Assembly (NCBI RefSeq): GCF_900157375.1
Contig: NZ_LT721901.1
Span: 3,925,685 to 3,989,684, forward strand
Reading direction: 5' to 3'
Source: Mycobacterium rhizamassiliense
Lineage (GTDB): Bacteria; Actinomycetota; Actinomycetes; Mycobacteriales; Mycobacteriaceae
Length of the DNA: 64,000 nucleotides
The stretch's first letter is position 1, and each line of letters opens with the position of its first letter. Position numbers and translations under genes: made by a program. The notes beneath the pieces were generated by a model. That model did no database searches and was not told where the DNA came from. It saw nothing but the letters and a program-made list of their open reading frames with translations. Of this stretch, positions 35,171 through 43,116 are shown in pieces.

Positions 35171-36453
35171 CTGGCCTCTCCAACGATGTCGGGGTGACAA
35201 TCGCCATCCCATCTGATGTCGAACTGGATTGCAACGTCGCTATTCAAGGCTAGTGCGACGGGGGTGAAGCGTGGTGACTCGCCCTCTGACGCCATTCCGG
35301 TCAGCACGCGACCGGTGAGACTGTGTGGTGCGGTTGCGGTCAGGGTCGTCATCGATGTTCCCGGTTTTGGACGTAGGTAAAAGTCCGTATTCGGTTGGAC
35401 TATTCCCTCGAGCGGGAATCCGTCGCTGTCGATCAGCGCCTGCCCGTCGGCGGCGTTGAGCGTCAATGGGATTCGCACCTGGAATGGGCCGACGAGTTCG
35501 GAGCCGGCGGTGGCCCCGCTGGCGACGAGCGCCGGTTGCTCGGCCTCGCTGGATGTCGTGAGCGCGCCGGCCAGCAGGTAGTTGTAGAGATGCACGATGC
35601 GGTCGGCGTTGCGGTAGTGCCGAGATCCGGTCAGCCAGAAGCCGACATGACCGATCGCCGATGTGCTGGTTCCCGCGTCCGCGATCAGCCGGTAGTAGCG
35701 GTAGCCGCGGCCGCGCTGGCCGTGGCTGCTGGCCGACAGCGTGCTGCCCACGCCCAGTGTCCGCTCGTAGCGGCCCTTCTCGGTGTCGGTGGTGAGTCGT
35801 GAGCCCGAAACATCTTGCCAGTCAACGGCATTGGTCGACTTCTGCAGGCGCACGGCGACGGCGGCGTCCGAGTTCGTCCGCAGCGAGTAGCCGCCGAGCT
35901 GGGGCTCGCCGTCGAATTCGAAGGTGATCACCCGCCCGGGACCCCGCCGCACCGCGACGGGGATGTTGAGCGGCTGGGTGTCCAGGTCCAGGCCGTTGGT
36001 GAGGTACCAGATCGCGGCCTGCGTCGCGGCGATCGCCTCGTGCTCGTTGATGTTGGCGCGCCCCAACGGGTAGCCGGCCGCGCGCACCTGTCGGCTCAAC
36101 TCGGCCGGGGTGAGCAACGGAAAGGAGTTGCGCAGGATCCAGTCGACTTCGGCTTCGCCGCCCCGGTTGCACAGGTGGGGCAGCGCGGACCAGGTTCCCG
36201 GCTGGTACTGCGACGGAACGTGTGGCGCGATGCCGGTGAAGTCCAGCGAATACGCGTGCACGTTGGGGTGCAGCCGGATCAGGTCGGTGCGCGCGGTGGT
36301 GCCGTCGCTGAACACGACCCTGTCCACCGTGTGGGAGTAGGTCCCGCCGCGATAGCGCGTCATGCGGCTGAGCTCGGTCGCCGGCCGGACCTGCGTGCGT
36401 TGCTGGGTCGCCACCCGCGCCAGGGCGCGGTGCGGCAAGGACAAAACGGTCAT
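35167..36453 (-). CDS. Thioester-domain (TQxA) protein in the cysteine operon
   Basis: This 428-residue protein has an N-terminal half that matches the thioester (TQxA) domain of Gram-positive surface adhesins. Cys95 lies in PHLCNRGG, and Gln145 lies in EAIAATQAAIWYLTNG; in the known family such a Cys and Gln form an internal thioester that binds host or substrate amines. The C-terminal half (from about residue 165) looks beta-rich. Unlike surface adhesins, no signal peptide, sortase motif or membrane anchor is visible, so it is cytoplasmic or exported by another route. The gene is 116 nt behind a polycysteine leader and overlaps cysK by 4 nt, so it is expected to be induced by cysteine limitation. 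Function is unknown. Confidence 0.8.
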   Translation of the reverse strand: MTVLSLPHRALARVATQQRTQVRPATELSRMTRYRGGTYSHTVDRVVFSDGTTARTDLIRLHPNVHAYSLDFTGIAPHVPSQYQPGTWSALPHLCNRGGEAEVDWILRNSFPLLTPAELSRQVRAAGYPLGRANINEHEAIAATQAAIWYLTNGLDLDTQPLNIPVAVRRGPGRVITFEFDGEPQLGGYSLRTNSDAAVAVRLQKSTNAVDWQDVSGSRLTTDTEKGRYERTLGVGSTLSASSHGQRGRGYRYYRLIADAGTSTSAIGHVGFWLTGSRHYRNADRIVHLYNYLLAGALTTSSEAEQPALVASGATAGSELVGPFQVRIPLTLNAADGQALIDSDGFPLEGIVQPNTDFYLRPKPGTSMTTLTATAPHSLTGRVLTGMASEGESPRFTPVALALNSDVAIQFDIRWDGDCHPDIVGEAR

Positions 36454-36510
36454 AGGTGATTGATCTTCCCGAAAGAGGTAGCGCGCCGAGAGGACCCACC
36501 CAAGCGGGCT

Positions 36511-36527
36511 GGCGGTCTAAAACCGCC
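36511..36527 (-). promoter_or_regulatory. Hairpin between polycysteine ORF and thioester-domain gene
   Basis: On the minus strand GGCGGT-TTTAG-ACCGCC forms a 6-bp perfect stem about midway between the upstream ORF stop and the next start. It is a candidate attenuation structure, also readable as a weak terminator. Confidence 0.4.
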
Positions 36528-36569
36528 CAGGGATTAGCGCGGAGATTTCTACAGCGGAGCGTCAGGAAA

Positions 36570-36647
36570 TCAACGACAACAGCAACAACAACAGGTCACC
36601 ACGAGGCAGCGCGAAGGAACAAAGCGCAGCGTTACGGCCTGATGCAT
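36570..36647 (-). CDS. Leaderless polycysteine upstream ORF (six consecutive Cys codons)
   Basis: This ORF has 25 codons. On the minus strand TATAGT (36659-36654) is followed by 6 nt (GGGGCT) and then ATG, so the transcript should start at the start codon. The peptide begins MHQAVTLRF and ends with six successive Cys codons (TGT TGT TGT TGC TGT TGT), Arg and stop. Such leaderless polycysteine ORFs are known in mycobacteria as cysteine-responsive attenuators of sulfur-assimilation operons. Here it precedes the thioester-domain protein, CysK and CysE. The role follows from that precedent and context. Confidence 0.85.
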   Translation of the reverse strand: MHQAVTLRFVPSRCLVVTCCCCCCR

Positions 36648-36653
36648 AGCCCC

Positions 36654-36659
36654 ACTATA
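36654..36659 (-). promoter_or_regulatory. -10 element of the polycysteine leader, promoter of the cysK-cysE operon
   Basis: TATAGT is placed 6 nt before the leaderless ATG. No clear -35 is seen. The encapsulin gene is divergent, starting 173 nt away. Confidence 0.65.
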
Positions 36660-36819
36660 GGGCATTCGCGTAATACGGCAGTTTGACTCAGCCCCGCTGT
36701 AAATCTGTTCCTGCGGCCATACACTTGCTTAGGCTCAGCGCCCGGACGCGCTCAATCGTCGGGCAGGCATCGTGTGGCCCGGCTCCATCGCAGTACTAGG
36801 CCCAGCAGGAAGGACCACG

Positions 36820-37743
36820 ATGACGTCGGCTCAAAACGAGTCTCAGGCACTTGGCGATCTCGGTGCCAGGCAGCTCGCAAACGCGACCAAGACGGTTCCG
36901 CAGCTCTCGACGATTACGCCGCGCTTTCTCCTGCACCTGCTCAGCTGGGTACCGGTGGAGGCCGGTATTTACCGGGTGAACCGTGTGGTCAACCCCGATC
37001 GGGTTGCCGTGACCGCGCAGGAGGGCGCGGCGCTCGACGCGCCGCTGTCGGAGACCTTCGTCGACTACGAGACCAATCCGCGCGAGTACACGCTGCGGAC
37101 GATCTCGACGCTGCTGGACATCCACACCCGGGTGTCCGACCTGTACTCCAGCCCGCATGACCAGGTCACCCAGCAGCTGCGGCTGACCATCGAGACCATC
37201 AAGGAGCGCCAGGAGTTCGAGCTGGTCAACAGCCCCGAGTACGGGTTGCTGGCGCAGGCCACCCCCGAGCAGACGATCCAGACGCTCGGTGGCGCGCCGA
37301 CGCCCGACGACCTCGACGCGCTGATCACCCGGGTGTGGAAGACGCCGAGCTTCTTTTTGACTCACCCCCAGGGCATCGCCGCGTTCGGGCGCGAGGCGAC
37401 CTACCGCGGTGTGCCGCCGCCGGTCGTGAGCCTGTTCGGCGCGCAGTTCATCACCTGGCGCGGCATTCCGCTGATCCCGTCGGACAAGGTGCCGCTGGAG
37501 AAGGGCAAGACCAAGTTCATCCTGGTGCGCACGGGTGAGGAGCGCCAGGGCGTGGTCGGGCTGTTCCAGCCGGGCCTGGTCGGGGAGCAGGCGCCGGGCC
37601 TGTCGGTGCGGTTCACCGGCATCAACCAGCAGGCGATCGCCCGCTACCTGGTCACGCTGTACACGTCCCTGGCCGTCCTCACCGACGACGCGCTCGCCGT
37701 GCTCGACGGCGTTGCTGTGGACCAGTTCCATGAGTACAAGTGA
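36820..37743 (+). CDS. Family 2A encapsulin shell protein (MMP-I / SrpI-like)
   Basis: This 307-residue protein has the length of the M. leprae major membrane protein I and resembles cyanobacterial SrpI. Family 2A encapsulins self-assemble by the HK97 phage fold into cytoplasmic shells that enclose a cysteine desulfurase. Recognisable stretches are VNRVVNPDRVAVTAQEG, DLYSSPHDQVTQQLRLTIETIKERQEFELVN and SFFLTHPQGIAAFGREAT. The ATG at 36820 has AGGAAGGA upstream. The next gene, its expected cargo, starts 14 nt before this one ends. MMP-I was long described as a membrane antigen; no membrane segment is visible. Confidence 0.9.
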   Translation: MTSAQNESQALGDLGARQLANATKTVPQLSTITPRFLLHLLSWVPVEAGIYRVNRVVNPDRVAVTAQEGAALDAPLSETFVDYETNPREYTLRTISTLLDIHTRVSDLYSSPHDQVTQQLRLTIETIKERQEFELVNSPEYGLLAQATPEQTIQTLGGAPTPDDLDALITRVWKTPSFFLTHPQGIAAFGREATYRGVPPPVVSLFGAQFITWRGIPLIPSDKVPLEKGKTKFILVRTGEERQGVVGLFQPGLVGEQAPGLSVRFTGINQQAIARYLVTLYTSLAVLTDDALAVLDGVAVDQFHEYK

Positions 37744-39631
37744 GTACCGGTCGGTAGACGCCGAGGGCGAGCTGCCGCTGGGTGCCGCGGAACTCGCGGC
37801 GCTGGCCAGCCAGCTGTACGCGGCCAGTATCCGGCCGGGACCCGACAGCCCGCCGCAGGCGGCGCCGGTGGCCCCGCGCGGCAGCGTGCCGGATACGACG
37901 GCGGTCACCTCGGCCGGGCAGACCGCGGCGGGCAGCAGCGATCCGTACTCGCCCGCGGTCCCGCTCCTCGGTGTCACCGACACCTACGTACCGGCTCCGA
38001 CGTCGCCGGGCCCGGAACTCCCGCCCCAGGCGGTTCCGGTCGCCCCGCGCGGCAGCGCGCCGGACACGACGGCGGCGCCCTCGGCGGCCCAGGCCGTCGG
38101 CAGCGCAGGCGACCCGTACGTGCCGCCCGCTGACCTCAGCGCGTTCGCGGTTCCCAGCGATGGCCTCGTCTCGACGGTGCCCGGCGTGCTGGCCGGGGCC
38201 TCGAGCCCCGGCAGGCCGACGGCTCCGGTGGCGCCGCGAGGTGCTGCGCCGTACTCGGGAATCGGGTGGCTGCCCGAAGCGCCGCCGGTGCCCGACATCG
38301 GTTGGGTCAGGCCGGTTCCGTCGGAGGCGCCCGCCGGCGACGAGGCCGACTATCACTTCCTGACCGCGTCGGATCCGGTGCCGCAGTTGCCCGACGATCA
38401 CGAGGTGTTCGACGTCAACGCGATACGTGAGGACTTCCCGATCCTTGCCGAGACGGTCAACGGAAAGCCGCTGATCTGGTTCGACAACGCGGCGACCACG
38501 CAGAAGCCGCAGTCGGTGATCGACCGGATCTCGTACTTCTACGCGCACGAGAACTCCAACATCCACCGGGCGGCGCACGAGCTGGCGGCGCGGGCGACCG
38601 ATGCCTACGAAGAGGCCCGCGAGGCCGTGCGGCGGTTCATCGGCGCCGAGAAGGCGGAGCAGAACATCTTCGTGCGCGGCACCACCGAGGCCATCAACCT
38701 GGTGGCCTACGCGTGGGGCGGCAAGCACCTGGGACCCGGCGACGAGATCGTCATCACGCACCTGGAGCACCACGCCAATATCGTTCCCTGGCAACTGCTT
38801 TCGCAACGCACCGGCGCAGTACTGAAGGTCGCCCCGGTTGACGAAGCGGGCAACCTGCTGCTCCCGGACTTCGAGGACCTGCTGGGCCCCAAGACGAAAC
38901 TGGTGGCCGCGACCCAGGTGTCGAACGCGCTGGGCACGGTGACGCCGGTGGAGAAGATCGTCCAGTTGGGCCACCGCTACGGCGCGCGCGTGCTGATCGA
39001 TGGGGCACAGTCGATTCCGCACCTGCCGATCGATGTCGCCGAACTCGGCGTCGACTTCTTCGTGTTCTCCGGCCACAAGATCTACGGCCCCACCGGAATC
39101 GGGGTCCTGTACGGATCCGAAGAGGCGCTGGCCGAAACCCCGCCGTGGCAGGGTGGCGGCAACATGATCGCCGACGTCACGCTGGAACGGTCGCTGTACC
39201 AGGGACTGCCCAACAAGTTCGAGGCCGGCACCGGCAACATCGCCGATGCCGTCGGGCTGGGCGAGGCGCTGCGTTACGTCGAACGGGTTGGCATCGAACG
39301 CATTTCGGCCTACGAGCACAGGCTGCTGGAGTACGCGACGCCGCGATTGGCCGACATCCCCGGCGTCCGCCTGGTCGGCACCGCGGAGGAGAAGGCCAGC
39401 GTGCTGTCCTTCGTGCTGGCCGGCCACGAGCCGCTCGAGGTGGGCAAGGCCCTCAACGCCGAAGGCATCGCGGTGCGCGCCGGACACCATTGCGCGCAAC
39501 CGATTTTGCGGCGTTACGGCCTGGAGGCGACCGTCCGTCCCTCGTTCGCGTTCTACAACACATTCGACGAGATCGACGTGTTCCTGCGGGCGGTGCGCCG
39601 GATTGCCGAGGGCGGCGCGGGAGTCGGCTGA
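37730..39631 (+). CDS. Encapsulin cargo cysteine desulfurase (SufS-type) with disordered targeting arm
   Basis: This 633-residue protein has a C-terminal SufS/CsdA cysteine desulfurase from about residue 227 (FDVNAIREDFPIL). The PLP lysine lies in FSGHKIYGPTGIG and the catalytic Cys in VRAGHHCAQPIL. It releases sulfur from L-cysteine as enzyme persulfide. The first 225 residues are Pro/Ala-rich and unstructured. They hold three related repeats (PVAPRGSVPDTTA, PVAPRGSAPDTTA, PVAPRGAAPYSG), the kind of arm that loads cargo in family 2A encapsulin systems. The ATG lies inside the encapsulin 3' end, so shell and cargo are co-translated. Confidence 0.9.
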   Translation: MSTSEYRSVDAEGELPLGAAELAALASQLYAASIRPGPDSPPQAAPVAPRGSVPDTTAVTSAGQTAAGSSDPYSPAVPLLGVTDTYVPAPTSPGPELPPQAVPVAPRGSAPDTTAAPSAAQAVGSAGDPYVPPADLSAFAVPSDGLVSTVPGVLAGASSPGRPTAPVAPRGAAPYSGIGWLPEAPPVPDIGWVRPVPSEAPAGDEADYHFLTASDPVPQLPDDHEVFDVNAIREDFPILAETVNGKPLIWFDNAATTQKPQSVIDRISYFYAHENSNIHRAAHELAARATDAYEEAREAVRRFIGAEKAEQNIFVRGTTEAINLVAYAWGGKHLGPGDEIVITHLEHHANIVPWQLLSQRTGAVLKVAPVDEAGNLLLPDFEDLLGPKTKLVAATQVSNALGTVTPVEKIVQLGHRYGARVLIDGAQSIPHLPIDVAELGVDFFVFSGHKIYGPTGIGVLYGSEEALAETPPWQGGGNMIADVTLERSLYQGLPNKFEAGTGNIADAVGLGEALRYVERVGIERISAYEHRLLEYATPRLADIPGVRLVGTAEEKASVLSFVLAGHEPLEVGKALNAEGIAVRAGHHCAQPILRRYGLEATVRPSFAFYNTFDEIDVFLRAVRRIAEGGAGVG

Positions 39632-40231
39632 CGGCACCCGGGGAGTGCTTCTGCGACAAGGTGTTTACGCTCGCCCTGAGCGCAACGCTTGCCTGGGGTG
39701 CCTGCTCTGAAGAACTGTGACGTTCGACGCAATTGCCGAACGGGACGGTCGCGTGGGCGCTCAACGAAAATCGCACGACGCACGCCTTGAATTGGTGTTT
39801 TCGCGCGCCCTGACGGCCGCGATTCACGGGCCTTGTGGGAATTTGCCGCAAGCGTGGCCCCGGCGCCTTCGGGCCCCGCCCCGATAGCGCTCCTCGGTCT
39901 GAATGCGGCGGTCCTCCGGCCGGCCGCGTCGGGGTCGACGTTTTAAGTCCGCGCAGGTCAACGGCCACCAAATGGCGCGGAAGTCACGCAAACGTCGGCC
40001 GAGTTCTCGCTATTTCTGGCCACATTTCTTCTGGGTGATCGCAACCCTGACGCCGGGCATCCTTTTGGCCGTAAATTGCTGCGATGTTCTATGTGTGCAA
40101 ACTTCACCACGCGGTCCGCAGGTAAACAACGCTGACCTATATCGGTTGGCGAGTTACGAACGAATGAAACGTGTGACGAAATTGGGGGACCGCTTGAGCC
40201 GGACGAACCGAGTACGGTCAGGGCCGACCCG
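39632..40231. other. 600-nt intergenic region before the mce locus
   Basis: I see no convincing gene. An open frame from 39972 to 40235 ends in an ATGA overlap with yrbE. Its third positions are not GC-rich as in neighbouring genes, so I leave it out. The region is less GC-rich than the genes around it and should hold the mce promoter. Confidence 0.5.
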
Positions 40232-40999
40232 ATGAACGGCACCGCCATCGCCAAGCCGATGAACGCGCTGGGCGAGTTTTTTCTGCTCAGCGTCGAAGCG
40301 TTGATCGCGACCGTCCGGGGCCCGTGGGCGTGGCGCGAGGTGCTCGAGCAGATCTGGTTCGTCGCACGGGTTTCCATCTTCCCGACGATCATGCTGTCGA
40401 TTCCCTACACCGTGCTGATCGTGTTCGTGCTGAACATCTTGCTCGTCGAGATCGGCGCCGGTGACCTCTCGGGCGCCGGGGCGGCGCTGGCGTCGGTGAC
40501 CCAGGTGGGGCCGGTCGTCACGGCGATGGCCGTCGCCGGTGCCGGTTCGACCGCCATGTGCGCCGACCTGGGCGCGCGCACCATCCGCGAGGAAATCGAC
40601 GCGATGAAGGTGATCGGGGTCAATCCGATTCAGGCCCTTGTGGTCCCGCGCATCATCGCCGCCACCTTCGTCGCGCTGCTGCTCTACTCGGTGGTCGCGG
40701 TGACCGGATTGGTCGGCAGCTACATCTTCGTGGTCTTCGTTCAGCACGTCACCCCCGGTGCGTTCATCGCCGGTATGACGCTGCTGACCGGGTTGCCCCA
40801 GGTGGTGATCTCGCTGATCAAGGCGACACTGTTCGGGCTGTCCGCCGGGTTGATCGCCTGCTACAAGGGCTTGTCGGTGGGCGGCGGTCCCACCGGCGTC
40901 GGAAACGCGGTGAACGAGACCGTGGTGTTCTCCTTCATGGCGTTGTTCTTCATCAACATCGTGATCACCGCGCTCGGGGTGAAGGTGACCGCGAAATGA
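40232..40999 (+). CDS. YrbEA-type permease of an mce locus
   Basis: This 255-residue integral membrane protein of the MlaE/YrbE family acts as the permease subunit of a Mce lipid importer. It contains several hydrophobic segments and the family EEIDAM helix (TIREEIDAMKVIGVNPIQALVVPR). An ATP-binding MceG/Mkl subunit is encoded elsewhere in mycobacteria. It overlaps the second YrbE by 4 nt (ATGA). Confidence 0.93.
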   Translation: MNGTAIAKPMNALGEFFLLSVEALIATVRGPWAWREVLEQIWFVARVSIFPTIMLSIPYTVLIVFVLNILLVEIGAGDLSGAGAALASVTQVGPVVTAMAVAGAGSTAMCADLGARTIREEIDAMKVIGVNPIQALVVPRIIAATFVALLLYSVVAVTGLVGSYIFVVFVQHVTPGAFIAGMTLLTGLPQVVISLIKATLFGLSAGLIACYKGLSVGGGPTGVGNAVNETVVFSFMALFFINIVITALGVKVTAK

Positions 41000-41844
41000 C
41001 GGATGTCGCAAGCACTCCCGGCTGGCTGGTCACCGCCGGCCCGCGGCTGGTGGAGGCCACCCGAAGGCTGGGCGAACAGACCGCGTTCTACGGACGGTCG
41101 TTGGCCGCCACCGGCGACGCGGTGCGCCGCTACCCGGGGGAACTGCTGCGGCTGATCGCCGACATGGGGATGGGCACCGGCGCGCTGGCGGTGATCGGTG
41201 GGACCGTGGGCATCATCGGCTTCCTGACCCTGACGACGGGCGCCCTGGTCGCGGTGCAGGGTTACGACACCCTGTCCAACGTCGGCGTCGAGGCGCTGAC
41301 CGGGTTTCTGTCGGCGTTCTTCAACGTCCGGATGATCGCGCCCTGCACGGCCGGGGTGGCGCTGGCCGCCACGATCGGTGCGGGCGCCACCGCGCAGCTG
41401 GGCGCGATGCGCATCAACGAGGAGATCGACGCGCTCGAAGTCATGGGGATCCGCTCGATCACCTACCTCGCGTCCACCCGGATCATCGCCGGCGTACTGG
41501 TCGTCATCCCGCTGTATGCCGTCGCCGTGCTGATGTCGTTCTTCGCCTCGAAATTCGGCACGCTGTACATCTACGGGCAGTCGCGCGGCGTGTACGAGCA
41601 CTACTTCTCCACGTTCCTGCGCCCCACGGACCTACTGTGGTCGTTCCTGGCCGTGCTCGTGATGGCGACGGGTGTGATGGTGGTGCACACCTACTACGGC
41701 TTCACCGCGACGGGTGGCCCGGCGGGGGTGGGGGAAGCGGTCGGACGCTCGGTGCGGTCGTCGATGATCGTCACGGCCTTTACCGCCCTGATGATTTCGC
41801 TGTCCGTCTACGGGCAGTCCGGCAACTTCAACCTGTCGGGTTAG
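40996..41844 (+). CDS. YrbEB-type permease of an mce locus
   Basis: This 282-residue second permease subunit has the conserved MRINEEIDALEVMGIRSITYLASTR helix and several membrane spans. Pairs of YrbEA and YrbEB precede every mycobacterial mce operon. The next gene starts 3 nt after its stop. Confidence 0.93.
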   Translation: MTDVASTPGWLVTAGPRLVEATRRLGEQTAFYGRSLAATGDAVRRYPGELLRLIADMGMGTGALAVIGGTVGIIGFLTLTTGALVAVQGYDTLSNVGVEALTGFLSAFFNVRMIAPCTAGVALAATIGAGATAQLGAMRINEEIDALEVMGIRSITYLASTRIIAGVLVVIPLYAVAVLMSFFASKFGTLYIYGQSRGVYEHYFSTFLRPTDLLWSFLAVLVMATGVMVVHTYYGFTATGGPAGVGEAVGRSVRSSMIVTAFTALMISLSVYGQSGNFNLSG

Positions 41845-41847
41845 TCG

Positions 41848-43116
41848 ATGAGCAACCACCGAGGCAGCGGCGCGCTCAGGCGAAATCGAAGCCGCGACAG
41901 CAGGATCGACCCCATCTGGTGGGCGCCGACGCTGTTCATTCTGGTCGCGGGCATCATCGCGCTCACCGCAGGCGCCTTCACCGGCAGCTTCACTCCCTCC
42001 GTCCCGCTGACCCTGGTATCGGATCGCGCCGGACTGGTGATGGAGCCCGGCGCCAAGGTGAAGCTGCGCGGCGTGCAGGTCGGCCAGGTCGCGTCCATCG
42101 GCACCGACGTGAAAGCGGCTCAGCTGCAGCTGAAGATGGATCCCGGCCCGTTCAAATATCTACCGGGCAATCTCGAGGCGGAAATCAAGTCGACCACGGC
42201 GTTCGGGTCGAAGTACGTCGACCTGATCGTCCCCGAGCATCCCAGCGCGGCCGCGCTCAAGCCCGGAGCGGTGCTGCACTCCCGCAACGTCACCGTCGAG
42301 GTCAACACGGTCTTCGAGAACCTGCAATCCGTGGTTGCGGCCGTCGACCCCGCGAAGCTGAACGCGATCCTGTCCGCCTTCGCCCAATCCGTGCGCGGCA
42401 AGGGCGAGCGGATCGGGCAGGCGATCACCGACGCGAACACCGTGCTGTCGACCGTCAACCCGCGCATGGACACGATCGACAAGAACTGGCGATTGTTCGG
42501 CAGGACGACCGCCATCTATTCAGACGCGGCACAGGACATCCTGTCGATCCTGGACTCGGCGGCGACGACGAGCACGACCCTCACCGACGATCAGCGGTCA
42601 CTGGATTCGCTGCTGCTGTCCACGGTGGGCTTCAGTCAGACCGGCATCAACCTCATCGGCAGAAACGAATCCAACATCGTGCGGTCGTTCAATCTGCTGG
42701 ATCCGACCACCGCGCTGCTCAACAAATACTCGCCGACGTTCACCTGCCTGTTCCAGGGTGCGCAATGGTATGTCGACCACGGTGGTCGAGACGCGTTGGG
42801 CGGCAACGGGTATTCGGTGATCCTGGACGCGGCCCTGCTGTTCGGCGACGACCCGTATCGGTACCCGAGGCACCTGCCCAAGGTCAACGCGACCGGCGGT
42901 CCCGGTGGCAAGCCCAGTTGTGGCTCGCTGCCCGACCCAAGTGCGAACTTCCCGGTGAAAGCGCTCGTCACCGACACCGGCTGGGGCGCGGCTCCCGACG
43001 AGATCCGCACCACCCCGTGGGTCGGTAATCCGTGGTGGGCCAACTACTTCCCGACCACCAAGAACCCGCCCGAAGCCCCGCGCTACAACTACCGCGGGGG
43101 AGTACCGCCATCGTGA
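41848..43116 (+). CDS. MceA-type substrate-binding protein
   Basis: This 422-residue protein has a single N-terminal membrane anchor (PIWWAPTLFILVAGIIALTAG). One MCE domain follows (VPLTLVSDRAGLVMEPGAKVKLRGVQVGQV), then a helical region and a C-terminal segment with Cys and Trp residues typical of MceA. Mce proteins form periplasmic hexamers that carry lipids to the YrbE permease. It overlaps the next gene by 4 nt. Confidence 0.9.
   Translation: MSNHRGSGALRRNRSRDSRIDPIWWAPTLFILVAGIIALTAGAFTGSFTPSVPLTLVSDRAGLVMEPGAKVKLRGVQVGQVASIGTDVKAAQLQLKMDPGPFKYLPGNLEAEIKSTTAFGSKYVDLIVPEHPSAAALKPGAVLHSRNVTVEVNTVFENLQSVVAAVDPAKLNAILSAFAQSVRGKGERIGQAITDANTVLSTVNPRMDTIDKNWRLFGRTTAIYSDAAQDILSILDSAATTSTTLTDDQRSLDSLLLSTVGFSQTGINLIGRNESNIVRSFNLLDPTTALLNKYSPTFTCLFQGAQWYVDHGGRDALGGNGYSVILDAALLFGDDPYRYPRHLPKVNATGGPGGKPSCGSLPDPSANFPVKALVTDTGWGAAPDEIRTTPWVGNPWWANYFPTTKNPPEAPRYNYRGGVPPS

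Noticed and set aside
36683..36760. A divergent polycysteine or leaderless ORF before the encapsulin gene
   Set aside because: I read the plus strand from 36660 to 36820 and found no Cys-rich short frame. TAGGCT near 36730 is at best a weak -10.
39972..40235. 88-codon frame with a hydrophobic segment ending in an ATGA overlap with yrbE
   Set aside because: Its third codon positions are not GC-rich like real genes here, there is no ribosome-binding site, and the sequence resembles nothing known to me. The overlap is probably chance.
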